In this document: positions 26,875-34,897 of the stretch, one piece after another
How positions within the stretch are numbered: position 1 is the first letter of the stretch
Layout of the letters: every line of letters begins with the position of its first letter
Source of the DNA: Melioribacteraceae bacterium
GTDB lineage: Bacteria; Bacteroidota; Ignavibacteria; Ignavibacteriales; Melioribacteraceae
Length of the DNA: 64,000 nucleotides
NCBI GenBank assembly: GCA_027030245.1
Contig: JALVFE010000038.1
Coordinates: forward strand, 112,664-176,663
Direction of reading: 5' to 3'
Made by a program: the position numbers and the translations under genes
The notes under the pieces: model-generated
Database searches by the model: none
Told to the model about the DNA's origin: nothing
What the model saw: only the letters and a program-made list of their open reading frames with translations

Positions 26875-28430
26875 ACCGTATAATTTTTCGCAACGGTTTC
26901 GAATTCGGAAATCTGTTCTTCTACCCATTTCTTGTTTTTATTCAACTCTTTAGCCATTAGTTTTGCAACCACCGGCGCCGCTTCAATGCTTGATTGTGCA
27001 TCTAAAAACAAAGCTCTTCTTCTGCGGGCGAGAAAATCTTCCACGGTTCTCGCCATTTCGTGCTTAACCGCCCAAATCACTTCTCCTTTATGTATAGGTA
27101 AAGCAGGATGAAGAATATCATACAAATTATTCGCGTTGCAAGTTATTTGAACCGCTTCGGCGTCGGAACCGTAAACATCGAAACCCGGCAACTCGGATTC
27201 TTTTAATGTGTATCCGTGAATTTTCAAAGTTTCGGTAATGCACTTCCTGGGTTCAAGTCCGCCTAATTCGATAGCGTGATCGATTGTGTCTTCCGCCATT
27301 TTTCTGAATGTTGTCCATTTCCCGCCGGCAATTGTTATCAATCCGTTTTTCGAAATGTTAACCGTATGTTCCCTCGAAATTGCGGCTGTGTTTTCCGTAT
27401 CCCCGGATTTTACCAAAGGTCTCAAACCGCAGAAAACACTTTTTATATCCGTATAATCGGGATCGTTTTCCAAGTATCGTGCAATGTGTTTTAACAGAAA
27501 TTCGATTTCTTCTTCCGATGCTTTGGGCTCGAGTTCGGGTTTATCAACCGGAACATCGGTTGTGCCCACAATTACTTTACCATGCCAGGGAATTGCAAAT
27601 AAAACTCTGCCGTCGTCTGTGTTGGGAACCATTATTGCGGAGTTTCCCGGGAGAAAAGATTTATCCAAAACTATGTGAGTGCCTCTGCTGGGTTCAATTA
27701 TTCCTGGTGTGTCCGGATTTTCTTTTTTTCTTATTTCGTCGGAAAAAATACCCGTTGCGTTTATTACCACTTTTGCTTTGATTTCATAAACATCTCCGGT
27801 TTCCAGATCTTCCGCCGTAATTCCGGCAATCATATCTTTTGACTTTATATAATCATTCATTCTAAAATAATTAATTACGAAAGCTCCATGCTCAACAGCG
27901 GTTTGCAAAATATTTATTAACAGTCTCGAATCGTCAAACTGACCGTCATAATAAATTATTCCGCCTCTCAACCCTTCGGTTTCAATTGTAGGAATAAGCG
28001 ATACTGTTTCTTCAACGGAGAGTAGTTTCGAATCGCCGAAGCCGTATTTCCCGGCCATCATATCGTAGAGTTTTAATCCCACACCGTAAAACGTTCCTTC
28101 CCACCAGTCGTATCGCGGTACAACGAATTTAAGGTTGCTTACAAGGTGGGGAGCGTTTTTGTAAAGAATTCCCCTTTCTTTCAGCGCTTCCATTACAAGT
28201 GAAAAATTTCCTTGTTGTAAATATCTTACTCCGCCGTGAATAAGTTTTGTGCTTCTGCTGGAAGTGCCTTTACCGAAATCATTTTGTTCGATAAGCAAAG
28301 TTTTATATCCGCGCGAAGTAGCATCGAGCGCAACCCCGGCTCCGGTGGCTCCTCCGCCGATTATCAAAATATCCCATTGAACACCGGAATCCGCTATTCC
28401 GGCAATCATTTTATCGCGATTGAAATTCAT
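26871..28430 (-). CDS. glpD: FAD-dependent glycerol-3-phosphate dehydrogenase
   Basis: This 519-residue protein begins with an FAD-binding Rossmann motif (DILIIGGGATGAGVALDATS, about 19-38). The family signature follows as KGTSSRSTKLIHGGVRYLQQ, with a C-terminal DAO_C-type domain after about residue 380. It oxidises glycerol 3-phosphate to dihydroxyacetone phosphate and passes electrons to quinone at the membrane. Its ATG overlaps the TGA of the hydrolase gene upstream, and a GDPD gene lies before that, so the three form an operon for glycerophosphodiester use. Its stop overlaps the convergent ABC ATPase stop. Confidence 0.93.
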   Translation of the reverse strand: MNFNRDKMIAGIADSGVQWDILIIGGGATGAGVALDATSRGYKTLLIEQNDFGKGTSSRSTKLIHGGVRYLQQGNFSLVMEALKERGILYKNAPHLVSNLKFVVPRYDWWEGTFYGVGLKLYDMMAGKYGFGDSKLLSVEETVSLIPTIETEGLRGGIIYYDGQFDDSRLLINILQTAVEHGAFVINYFRMNDYIKSKDMIAGITAEDLETGDVYEIKAKVVINATGIFSDEIRKKENPDTPGIIEPSRGTHIVLDKSFLPGNSAIMVPNTDDGRVLFAIPWHGKVIVGTTDVPVDKPELEPKASEEEIEFLLKHIARYLENDPDYTDIKSVFCGLRPLVKSGDTENTAAISREHTVNISKNGLITIAGGKWTTFRKMAEDTIDHAIELGGLEPRKCITETLKIHGYTLKESELPGFDVYGSDAEAVQITCNANNLYDILHPALPIHKGEVIWAVKHEMARTVEDFLARRRRALFLDAQSSIEAAPVVAKLMAKELNKNKKWVEEQISEFETVAKNYTV

Positions 28431-29383
28431 TTGTTACCTAAAAAAGATTTGAAATAATATAATTTGTCTTTTAACCATTTTGCCAATTTGTTTCGTTCCG
28501 GTTCGGTGAAGTCCTTGACCGCGTAAGATAATTCCAGCGTTCTTAAATAACCGAATGACTTGTGGGGATTTGCATCTCCGTTAATTTCATAATTGTTTTT
28601 AATTAACATTCCTTTTGGACTAACACCGGAGCTGTTTGGTAAAAATATTTTATTCAGTTCGTAATTTACGGCTAGTTTATCTTCGGGGTCTGTCAAGTTT
28701 AACCACAATTTTTTTACGGCTTCGGGGGTTTTGAGTTTTTTCAGTTCATCGCTTTTGATTTTCTCAACAATATATGGTACTCCGAGCGGTGAACCGATTG
28801 TAATTAACGTATCGATTTCAATTTCGTTTTCCATTCCGGTAAGAACATCGTAAGCTATTATTGAGCCCATTGAATGGGCAATAATCATAATACTTTCGCC
28901 ACGGTGTTGTTTCAGTTCGAATTTTAGACGTTCGTTAATAACTTCTTTTACAGGTATTGCAATGCCGTTTTCCAAATCCGTTTTTTCGTTCAGATAAATA
29001 TCCAACTCGGAGAAAAAATTTTTAATTACCCAATCGGTTACAGATGGAAAATTTTCGTGGAGTTTTTTGTTAAATATTAAATCATTAAACTTATCGGATA
29101 ACTTTTGCAATACCGATTCTTCTTGCGGTTTTGAATTATTGTGATCAGCGGGAATATATTTTTCTTTTATAAAATAATCGGAATCTTTATCGGTTTCGTC
29201 CGGATCGAGTGGTTTTTCGTTTAGAATGTCAGCCCAATAAACCAACCTGAAGTTAAAATCCCTTTCCGCTCCTATTCCGCTCAGCCCTTCCCTTATTGCA
29301 AGCCGCCACCAGTCTTCCAACAGAACCTCAGGCGGTTTATTGCCCAATCCGTGTATTCCGATAATTATTTTGTTCTTAGCCAT
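28427..29383 (-). CDS. Alpha/beta-hydrolase-like protein
   Basis: This 318-residue protein has an N-terminal oxyanion-type motif IIIGIHGLGNKPP and a nucleophile elbow AHSMGS with Ser171 (about 168-173). These indicate an esterase/lipase fold of the PGAP1-like kind. No signal peptide is present, so it is cytosolic. It sits between GDPD and glpD with an ATGA overlap to glpD, which hints at a lipid or deacylation step feeding glycerophosphodiesters. That link is inference and the substrate is unknown. Confidence 0.7.
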   Translation of the reverse strand: MAKNKIIIGIHGLGNKPPEVLLEDWWRLAIREGLSGIGAERDFNFRLVYWADILNEKPLDPDETDKDSDYFIKEKYIPADHNNSKPQEESVLQKLSDKFNDLIFNKKLHENFPSVTDWVIKNFFSELDIYLNEKTDLENGIAIPVKEVINERLKFELKQHRGESIMIIAHSMGSIIAYDVLTGMENEIEIDTLITIGSPLGVPYIVEKIKSDELKKLKTPEAVKKLWLNLTDPEDKLAVNYELNKIFLPNSSGVSPKGMLIKNNYEINGDANPHKSFGYLRTLELSYAVKDFTEPERNKLAKWLKDKLYYFKSFLGNK

Positions 29384-29388
29384 TTGGT

Positions 29389-30132
29389 TTAAGATTTAAT
29401 TTGTTCCGACAACCAACTTGCCCTGTCCGATGTTATTCCGTCTATTCCCCAATTCATTAACTCTTTTGCGCGCTTTACGTCGTTTACGGTCCATGTATAA
29501 ATTTTTAGATTAGCATCGTGACATTTATCTATTACGTTTTTCGATGTAATCATTTTTTCGTCCAGATCCAGACCGTTTAATCCGCTTGCTATGCATTGTT
29601 TTATTATTTCGTTGAAATTTTTTTTGAACAAAGGAATTTTATCATCAATGATCCAAAACATTTCGAAGCTCGGGAGCTTTTCTTTCAATTGCTTAAGTAA
29701 ATTTTTATTGAAGGAAATAAATTTGATAAATTCCGGATTAACGGAATTTGAATTGAAAAAAGTTTCCAAAATGTTTACCGTTTCGATATTGCTTTTAATT
29801 TCGATAAACAAATACTTTTTTTCCGGTAAGCCTTCTATTACCGTTTTCAAAAGGGGAATATGCTCGCCTTCGAATTTGATATTTTTATAACTCCCGACGT
29901 CCAAGGTTTTTAATTCGGAATAATTGTATTTATTAACGTAATAGAATTTTCCGCCGGTGCGTGAAGTGGACCTGTCGTGAATTACAATTATTTTATCGTC
30001 TTTGGAAAGCCGGATGTCTATTTCCACTCCGTCGTCGTTCCTTTCCCAAGCAAGATTAATCGCAGCCAAAGTATTTTCCGGCGCTTCGTGCGATTCACCT
30101 CTGTGTGCAATGATTATGAAGTTATTGCTCAT
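29389..30132 (-). CDS. Glycerophosphodiester phosphodiesterase
   Basis: The 247-residue GDPD-family protein shows the catalytic motifs IIAHRGESHEAPENTLAA (near residue 6) and VEIDIRLSKDDKIIVIHD (about 36-53). These hold the metal-binding Glu and Asp and the catalytic His residues. The C-terminus TWTVNDVKRAKELMNWGIDG is also typical. It cleaves glycerophosphodiesters to glycerol 3-phosphate and an alcohol. There is no signal peptide, so it acts in the cytosol. The ATG at 30132 is preferred; a TTG three codons upstream (30141) is possible. GlpD in the same operon would use the product. Confidence 0.92.
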   Translation of the reverse strand: MSNNFIIIAHRGESHEAPENTLAAINLAWERNDDGVEIDIRLSKDDKIIVIHDRSTSRTGGKFYYVNKYNYSELKTLDVGSYKNIKFEGEHIPLLKTVIEGLPEKKYLFIEIKSNIETVNILETFFNSNSVNPEFIKFISFNKNLLKQLKEKLPSFEMFWIIDDKIPLFKKNFNEIIKQCIASGLNGLDLDEKMITSKNVIDKCHDANLKIYTWTVNDVKRAKELMNWGIDGITSDRASWLSEQIKS

Positions 30133-30223
30133 ATATCTCAATTTCGTTTGGAACTTGACGGTTTCGTATTCGCAACAATTTATGTAAAATTAATAAAAAG
30201 TTTTGGAAGTTGAACGGATGCGG

Positions 30224-30511
30224 TTAAAATAAAGATTTGATGTTTTGGTTTAAATTCGATTGCGGTTGTTTTTCCGGTTTACCGCCGGACTTTTTCAAAA
30301 TGAAAATTAGTGCGGAAATTCGATTCTCCAAAATTTTATTCCTTTTACGAAGGAAATTAATTTTGTTTTTCAGCTCTTGTGATTCTTTCAGAAATCTAGA
30401 GATATCGGAAGAATGATTTAACAAAGTGGCATTATGATTTTTATCGATTATGTAACCGCGAAGAACAAATCCTACTACAAATGCAATTATAACGGAAATG
30501 ACATAAATCAT
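30224..30511 (-). CDS. Small membrane-anchored coiled-coil protein
   Basis: This 95-residue protein has one N-terminal transmembrane helix (residues 1-19, IYVISVIIAFVVGFVLRGY). A Lys/Glu/Asn-rich coiled coil follows (about 38-75) and the tail is polar. GGTGA precedes the ATG at good spacing. I do not recognise a family. It lies between the MBL-fold gene and the GDPD gene on the same strand. Confidence 0.6.
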   Translation of the reverse strand: MIYVISVIIAFVVGFVLRGYIIDKNHNATLLNHSSDISRFLKESQELKNKINFLRKRNKILENRISALIFILKKSGGKPEKQPQSNLNQNIKSLF

Positions 30512-30589
30512 TTTTTCACCGGCACGTAAATTTTCTAATAAATTTTAAAAACAAAAATTAAATTATCAAGGTAAAAACAAATCCCGGAT

Positions 30590-31492
30590 TTATTCGTTCA
30601 GCTCAATTAATGCCGCTTTAACGTTTGCCTTTAGCGCGCCTTCCCAAAGTGCTTTCATATTTTCAAAACCCGGAACGGAATCTAATTTTAATATTTCTTC
30701 GTCGGTTTTACCGGAAGCTTTTAATTTCCTTACGGTAGTAAGTAAAGCTTCGATGTAATTCCGCATGAATTTTAAATCGTCTTTGTTTCCGTAAACTTTC
30801 TCTGGGGAAAAAGAATGCCCGTAAATAAAAAGCGTATCGTTATCGAAATGATTGATTGCATCGTCTAAAAATGTTATCCAACCGCGAAGGGAAGCTTCGT
30901 CTTCTTTGTTTACCCAAGGATAAACGCGGTTAAAAACCAAATCGCCCATGTGAACAACGTTGGAATTTATAAAGTGGAAAACCGCATCGCCGCCGGTATG
31001 CGCCGGAACCAAGTGGTAAGCAAAAAGATTTTCTTTCCCTATTGTTTCCGACCAGCTTTTTTCGAATGTTTTATTGGCATAAACTTTATTCTTATCCAAA
31101 TCGGTTCCGGTGTTTCTTGTTTTTTGTAATCTTACGCAATTTTCAGTTGCTACTATTGATTTGGTAAACTTGGAAAGGTAAGGGTTTCCCGAAGTATGAT
31201 CCCGGTGGTGATGAGTATTGAAAAGAATATCAATCTTTCTATCGGTTAACTTGTGTAATTCGTTCAAAAAATCTTTTACGGTAAATGGAAATTGGGAATC
31301 GATTACTACAACCGCATCTTTGTTTACGAGCCAGCCGATTGTACCGCCGCGGTTTACATAAATTCCTATTCCGTTACGAAGTTCTTTGAATGTATATTTT
31401 TTATCGTCCTGCAGAAAAAGCAGTTTACTCCCTTGAAACGTAATGCCCGCACCTATCAGCATCGACAGCTTTAAAAATTCTTTTCTGTTCAT
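30590..31492 (-). CDS. Exported metallo-beta-lactamase-fold hydrolase
   Basis: This 300-residue protein has a signal-like N-terminus (MNRKEFLKLSMLIGAGITFQ). The zinc motif THHHRDHTSG places His94, His96, Asp98 and His99 as metal ligands. Later ligands are likely His in VPAHTGGDAVFHF and in FIYGHSFSPE, with Asp in HMGDLVF. This is the MBL fold of the SoxH/quinoprotein-relay-like group, whose substrates are mostly unknown. The start follows GGAGGGAAAA. It is monocistronic by appearance. Confidence 0.83.
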   Translation of the reverse strand: MNRKEFLKLSMLIGAGITFQGSKLLFLQDDKKYTFKELRNGIGIYVNRGGTIGWLVNKDAVVVIDSQFPFTVKDFLNELHKLTDRKIDILFNTHHHRDHTSGNPYLSKFTKSIVATENCVRLQKTRNTGTDLDKNKVYANKTFEKSWSETIGKENLFAYHLVPAHTGGDAVFHFINSNVVHMGDLVFNRVYPWVNKEDEASLRGWITFLDDAINHFDNDTLFIYGHSFSPEKVYGNKDDLKFMRNYIEALLTTVRKLKASGKTDEEILKLDSVPGFENMKALWEGALKANVKAALIELNE

Positions 31493-31645
31493 TTTTCCCT
31501 CCGATACTTGCCGTTTATAAAATATAGTAAATTATTTCCTAATAATCGATACGGTAATTTTAACCCGTTTTTGCAGCCGGGAATTTGCATTGTCAAATTA
31601 AAATATTTTGTTTAAATTATTTTATAATCCTAAAACGGAGGAAAG

Positions 31646-31846
31646 ATGGAAAACACAGAAAATAAAGCAACCAAAATAACTCTTTTGAAAAACGGACCGT
31701 TAATGGTGGAAGGTAATTTTACCGTTGTCGATTCGGAAGGTAACGAAGTGGCAACAAAAGAAAAAGCGGCGTTGTGCCGTTGCGGAGGTTCGAATAATAA
31801 ACCTTTCTGCGATGGAACTCACAATAAAATAGGTTTCGAAGGTTAA
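31646..31846 (+). CDS. CDGSH iron-sulfur domain protein
   Basis: This 66-residue protein carries the 2Fe-2S signature CRCGGSNNKPFCDGTHNKIG, giving three Cys and one His as cluster ligands. A short beta domain precedes it (KITLLKNGPLMVEGNFTVVD). Stand-alone bacterial CDGSH proteins are small Fe-S or electron-transfer proteins of unclear role. A GGAGGAAAG ribosome site precedes the ATG. Confidence 0.93.
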   Translation: MENTENKATKITLLKNGPLMVEGNFTVVDSEGNEVATKEKAALCRCGGSNNKPFCDGTHNKIGFEG

Positions 31847-31855
31847 GCAAAAATT

Positions 31856-32464
31856 TTAAGAGGTAATTTTACTTAGTATTTCCGTAAATTCTTTTTCCAG
31901 CTCTTTCCCTTTGTTGCGGGAATACCAGAGGTGTAATTTTTTGTTAAGTTCTTCCCGTTCCAAGCTTTCGGATTTTAATTTTTTTACCAGTTCGTTTGCT
32001 TTTTGCGGACGCGGTCCCCAACGGAATAATTCTTTTCCATCCGGCGTAAAAGCTACGATTTTGGGAATGCTGAGCGGGGCATCCGCCCCAAAATAATTTT
32101 TTAAAGCCGCAACGTTATCCTCGCGTAAAATTATTTTAGCGTCTATTTGAGGAATTTGTTCAATATATTTCATTAGATATGGGAGATTTTGAGCCGAATC
32201 CCCGCACCAGTCTTCGGTAAAAATTAACCAAATTTGTTTCCGTTTTATTTTTTGAAAAAGTAAAAGTAAATTCTTTTCAGGTTTATAGGTTTTGGCAATC
32301 CTTAAACTTCTTACCAAATTTATTTTTCTGTATTCAAGAAGATTTTTTTCCGTTTCCTCAAGTTCAACGGTTTCCAATTCTTTTATGGTTTTTTCGGAAA
32401 GTTGTAAAAACTCGTCGTAATCGTAAATTGAAGTAAGTTTATTTATTCCCAGGGTGTAATTCAA
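31856..32464 (-). CDS. Monothiol thioredoxin-like protein
   Basis: The 202-residue protein starts at TTG, chosen because GGAG lies 6 bases upstream and no ATG fits. A helical N-terminal region (about 1-75) precedes a thioredoxin fold with TEDWCGDSAQN. Cys87 is the only cysteine of the active site because the second is replaced by Ser (WCGDS). The cis-Pro is in PLSIPKIVAF. This is the thioredoxin-9-like family, a probable bacillithiol or monothiol-type redox protein. Its stop is 10 bases from the convergent CDGSH stop. Confidence 0.8.
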   Translation of the reverse strand: MNYTLGINKLTSIYDYDEFLQLSEKTIKELETVELEETEKNLLEYRKINLVRSLRIAKTYKPEKNLLLLFQKIKRKQIWLIFTEDWCGDSAQNLPYLMKYIEQIPQIDAKIILREDNVAALKNYFGADAPLSIPKIVAFTPDGKELFRWGPRPQKANELVKKLKSESLEREELNKKLHLWYSRNKGKELEKEFTEILSKITS

Positions 32465-32582
32465 TTCAATCTCCGTTTAATATTAAAATAAAATCAGAAC
32501 GAAAACATAACAAAAAATAATATTTGAGTTAGTAAAAAGGTTTACAAAAGGTTGGATTAATATTTTAATTTCCGGAAAAATA

Positions 32583-32880
32583 AAAGAGGACTGTCTTATA
32601 AATGTCATATTGTCCCAAATGCTTTCGGGATTAGCATCTCACTTAAATTATAAGTTCTTTTTAGATTCCGAAACTAGTTCGGAATGACATATTTCTTTGT
32701 AAAATCCGAAACTATCCGCCGAAGTCGGACGGAATGACACGTTCTGTACACTGTTATGGAATATGTCATGCTGAACTTGTTTCAGCATCTGATTAAAGCT
32801 ACGAGTTTATTTAATATCCCGAAACAATCCGCCACAGGTGGACGGAATGATAATTTTTAAGTTTTGAGACAGCCCCCTTT
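32583..32880. repeat. Composite of five GTCAT-type hairpin repeats with inverted ends (MITE/REP-like)
   Basis: The 430-bp gap between the thioredoxin-like and slyD genes holds five related hairpins at about 32604-32637 (+), 32663-32689 (-), 32701-32738 (-), 32765-32790 (+) and 32813-32851 (-). Read in their own direction each begins GTCAT (ATCAT in the last) and most end near ATCT or ATTT. The best example is GTCATGCTGAACTTGTTTCA at 32765. The outer edges are imperfect inverted repeats containing CTGTCT (32591-32596 and, inverted, 32867-32872). No open reading frame is present. Confidence 0.7.
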
Positions 32881-32895
32881 AATCAACCATTGTTA

Positions 32896-33378
32896 TTAAT
32901 GATGGTGACCGCCAGCGCCATGAACGTGACCGTGAGCCAATTCTTCTTCGGTTGCGTCTCTTACATCAGCGACCGAAACATCGAAGGTAAGTGCTTCACC
33001 GGCAAGCGGATGGTTTGCATCTATTGTTATATTATCGCCTTCTACTTTGGTAACAACGATAATTTGCGGATGATCGCCCATCTGTGCTTGGAATTGCATA
33101 CCGGGTTTAATTTCCTCTACGTCTACAAATGCTTCGCGGGGAATAACCTGAATTAATGCTTCGTTTCTTTCGCCGTAAGCTTCTTCGGGCGGAATTGTTA
33201 CGGTAAATTGATCGCCAACGTCTTTTCCTTCCAAAGCTTTTTCGAGTCCTGGAATAATATTTCCGGCACCTTGTAAATATGCCAACGGTTCGCGTCCTTC
33301 GGAACTGTCGAGCAATTCGCCGTTTGCGTTTGTCAGTTTATAGTGAATTTGCACCACTTTGTTGCTTGTAATAGGCAT
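32896..33378 (-). CDS. slyD: FKBP-type peptidyl-prolyl isomerase, SlyD-like
   Basis: This 160-residue protein has an N-terminal FKBP half-domain (VVQIHYKLTNANGELLDSSE; YLQGAGNIIPGLEKALEGKD). The insert-in-flap chaperone domain follows (about 70-125: IPPEEAYGERNEALIQVIPR), then the returning FKBP strand (ANHPLAGEALTFDVSVADVR). The His-rich tail HGHVHGAGGHHH is typical of metal-binding SlyD. It speeds proline isomerisation, acts as a chaperone, and may bind nickel. GGAGG precedes the ATG. Confidence 0.93.
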   Translation of the reverse strand: MPITSNKVVQIHYKLTNANGELLDSSEGREPLAYLQGAGNIIPGLEKALEGKDVGDQFTVTIPPEEAYGERNEALIQVIPREAFVDVEEIKPGMQFQAQMGDHPQIIVVTKVEGDNITIDANHPLAGEALTFDVSVADVRDATEEELAHGHVHGAGGHHH

Positions 33379-33826
33379 TTACGCCTCCTTTTTGTGTTGA
33401 TTGTTTTTCAATTTAATTTCAAAAATGTCATTTTTATAAATTCGGGAACCACTTCGAAATGAATGGAAGACAGCGGGAAAACCTCGGTTATGTGGTAAAA
33501 ATGACAACTACTAATTAATACAATATTAAATATATGAAAAAGTATAACAGTTAATCAATTTATTTGAATAAAATTTAATGATTTCATCTTTTTCTTTTAT
33601 TTCTCTGAGATTCTTGTCCGGACACAAAATGTGATTTGTATCACAATGATATACTTTTGGCGGAAATGTCTCACTTGTTTTAAAATGATTCATCATCTCA
33701 AATTGCATTTCTAATTTTGAGACATGCAATATTTGTAAAAAGTGCGAAAACAAGTCATTTTCGAAGAAATTTACAATGGCATAACAATTGGATAGTATGG
33801 GGAAACAAACAACAAAGGGAAAGAAA
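33379..33826. other. 448-bp intergenic region
   Basis: This is the divergent region between slyD and a small plus-strand gene. It is very AT-rich and holds a CRP-type dyad (33630-33645) and a hairpin near 33694-33724 (TCTCAAATT pairing with AATTTTGAGA). No convincing gene is seen. A 75-codon minus-strand frame here overlaps these sites and has no recognisable features. Confidence 0.6.
33630..33645. promoter_or_regulatory. CRP/FNR-family binding site candidate
   Basis: TGTGATTTGTATCACA is a perfect TGTGA-N6-TCACA dyad, the CRP consensus. It lies 181 bp upstream of the small gene at 33827 and 251 bp upstream of slyD. The distance is large for direct activation, and no regulator of this family is encoded in the window. 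Confidence 0.45.
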
Positions 33827-34069
33827 ATGAATCATTTTGAACTTAACACAGATAACAGAGGAATCAACAAGTTAAACCATAATTTATATAAAACAGCAGA
33901 CGGTGAAATTTACTATCACAGAATTAAATTTAATCCGGAAGACGAAGAAATTATTTCTCAAGTAAATCCCGATGTAGTTTGGGCTCTTAATTTCGACGAA
34001 GAATTAATTAAAAAGCATTACTTAAAAAGCAGACATTGGTTAATAAGGGATTTGAAAGACGCAGTGTAA
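33827..34069 (+). CDS. Small hypothetical protein
   Basis: This 80-residue soluble, acidic protein has the segments NKLNHNLYKTADGEIYYHRI, NPDVVWALNFDEELIKKHYL and the end RHWLIRDLKDAV. The ATG at 33827 is chosen because AAGGGA lies 6 bases upstream; an ATG at 33797 is in frame. I do not recognise the family. An intrinsic terminator follows directly, which supports a real short transcript. Confidence 0.6.
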   Translation: MNHFELNTDNRGINKLNHNLYKTADGEIYYHRIKFNPEDEEIISQVNPDVVWALNFDEELIKKHYLKSRHWLIRDLKDAV

Positions 34070-34098
34070 AATTAACTTTTTCGCTTTTCTCCTTGTTG

Positions 34099-34134
34099 AA
34101 ACCCGGTTAATCGTTTGTTAACCGGGTTTTTTAT
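34099..34134. terminator. Bidirectional intrinsic terminator
   Basis: A perfect 12-bp stem (34099-34110 with 34118-34129) and a 7-base loop are followed by T-rich DNA on the plus strand. It lies between the convergent ends of the small gene and the Bat operon and may serve both. Confidence 0.85.
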
Positions 34135-34895
34135 ATTATGCCAAATGTTTCTTTTTTCAGCCAGCCTACTTTCCCATCGGAGAGTTTTATTTTAACCCAA
34201 TCTTTTAGTTCGTCTTCAATTTCGAATTTTATTCCTTCGTGAATTACGAATGCATCGTTACTGTTCTCGTCGGGCGAAACTTTCACGGATTGTACCTGTT
34301 CGGTTAATACACCGTATTTTGAAGATGTTTCCCTTTTTATCCTCGCAAATAATAAAATTACCGTAAGGATTAAAATTGCAAATGCAAAACTTCCGAACAG
34401 AAATGCCTGTTTTTGAATTTTAACATTTTTAGAAAGAAAGAAAAGCCCGATTGCAATTAGGAGAACAAGATAAAATACTAAAACTATTGTTGCCCAAGTG
34501 GTAACGGAGAAAGAAGTAACAAGCACATTCCACCATTCAACGAAAAACAATTGCGGGATTTCTTGAATTCTATCTATGGTGCGGGCTTTGGCTATTTTCA
34601 AATTATATTGGATGTCGCTATCGTCCGGAGCAAGTTTTAATGCTTTTTCGTAATATAAAATTGCGTATCCCAACTTGTTAAGTTTGAAATAAGCGTTACC
34701 AAGATTGTAATAAAGTTCCGCACCTTCGTAGTCGTTATCAATTATTTTATTATATAATTTTACGGCTTCTTCGTATTTCCCTTCTTGATACATTTGATTT
34801 GCTTCTTGCATAATTTTATCGACTTCGGAAGAAGCTGCCGAAACTGAAAACGTGATAAACAAGAATATTATTGCAATCGCACCGGTTTTCTTCAT
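34131..34895 (-). CDS. batE: BatE-like TPR/SH3 membrane protein
   Basis: This 254-residue protein has a signal peptide, and two to three TPR units cover about 25-100 (MYQEGKYEEAVKLYNKII; GAELYYNLGNAYFKLNKLGY). Two transmembrane helices follow (about 128-150 and 160-180). A bacterial SH3-like domain ends the chain (VKIKLSDGKVGWLKKETFGI). This is the layout of BatE, the last gene of Bacteroides aerotolerance operons. It starts 2 bases after the batD stop. Bat proteins are thought to form a periplasmic or membrane complex with a MoxR chaperone ATPase; the precise function is unsettled. Confidence 0.85.
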   Translation of the reverse strand: MKKTGAIAIIFLFITFSVSAASSEVDKIMQEANQMYQEGKYEEAVKLYNKIIDNDYEGAELYYNLGNAYFKLNKLGYAILYYEKALKLAPDDSDIQYNLKIAKARTIDRIQEIPQLFFVEWWNVLVTSFSVTTWATIVLVFYLVLLIAIGLFFLSKNVKIQKQAFLFGSFAFAILILTVILLFARIKRETSSKYGVLTEQVQSVKVSPDENSNDAFVIHEGIKFEIEDELKDWVKIKLSDGKVGWLKKETFGII

Positions 34896-34897
34896 CG

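Noticed and set aside
33526..33753. 75-codon minus-strand frame in the slyD upstream gap
   Set aside because: It covers the CRP-type dyad and a hairpin, has atypical composition and no supported start.
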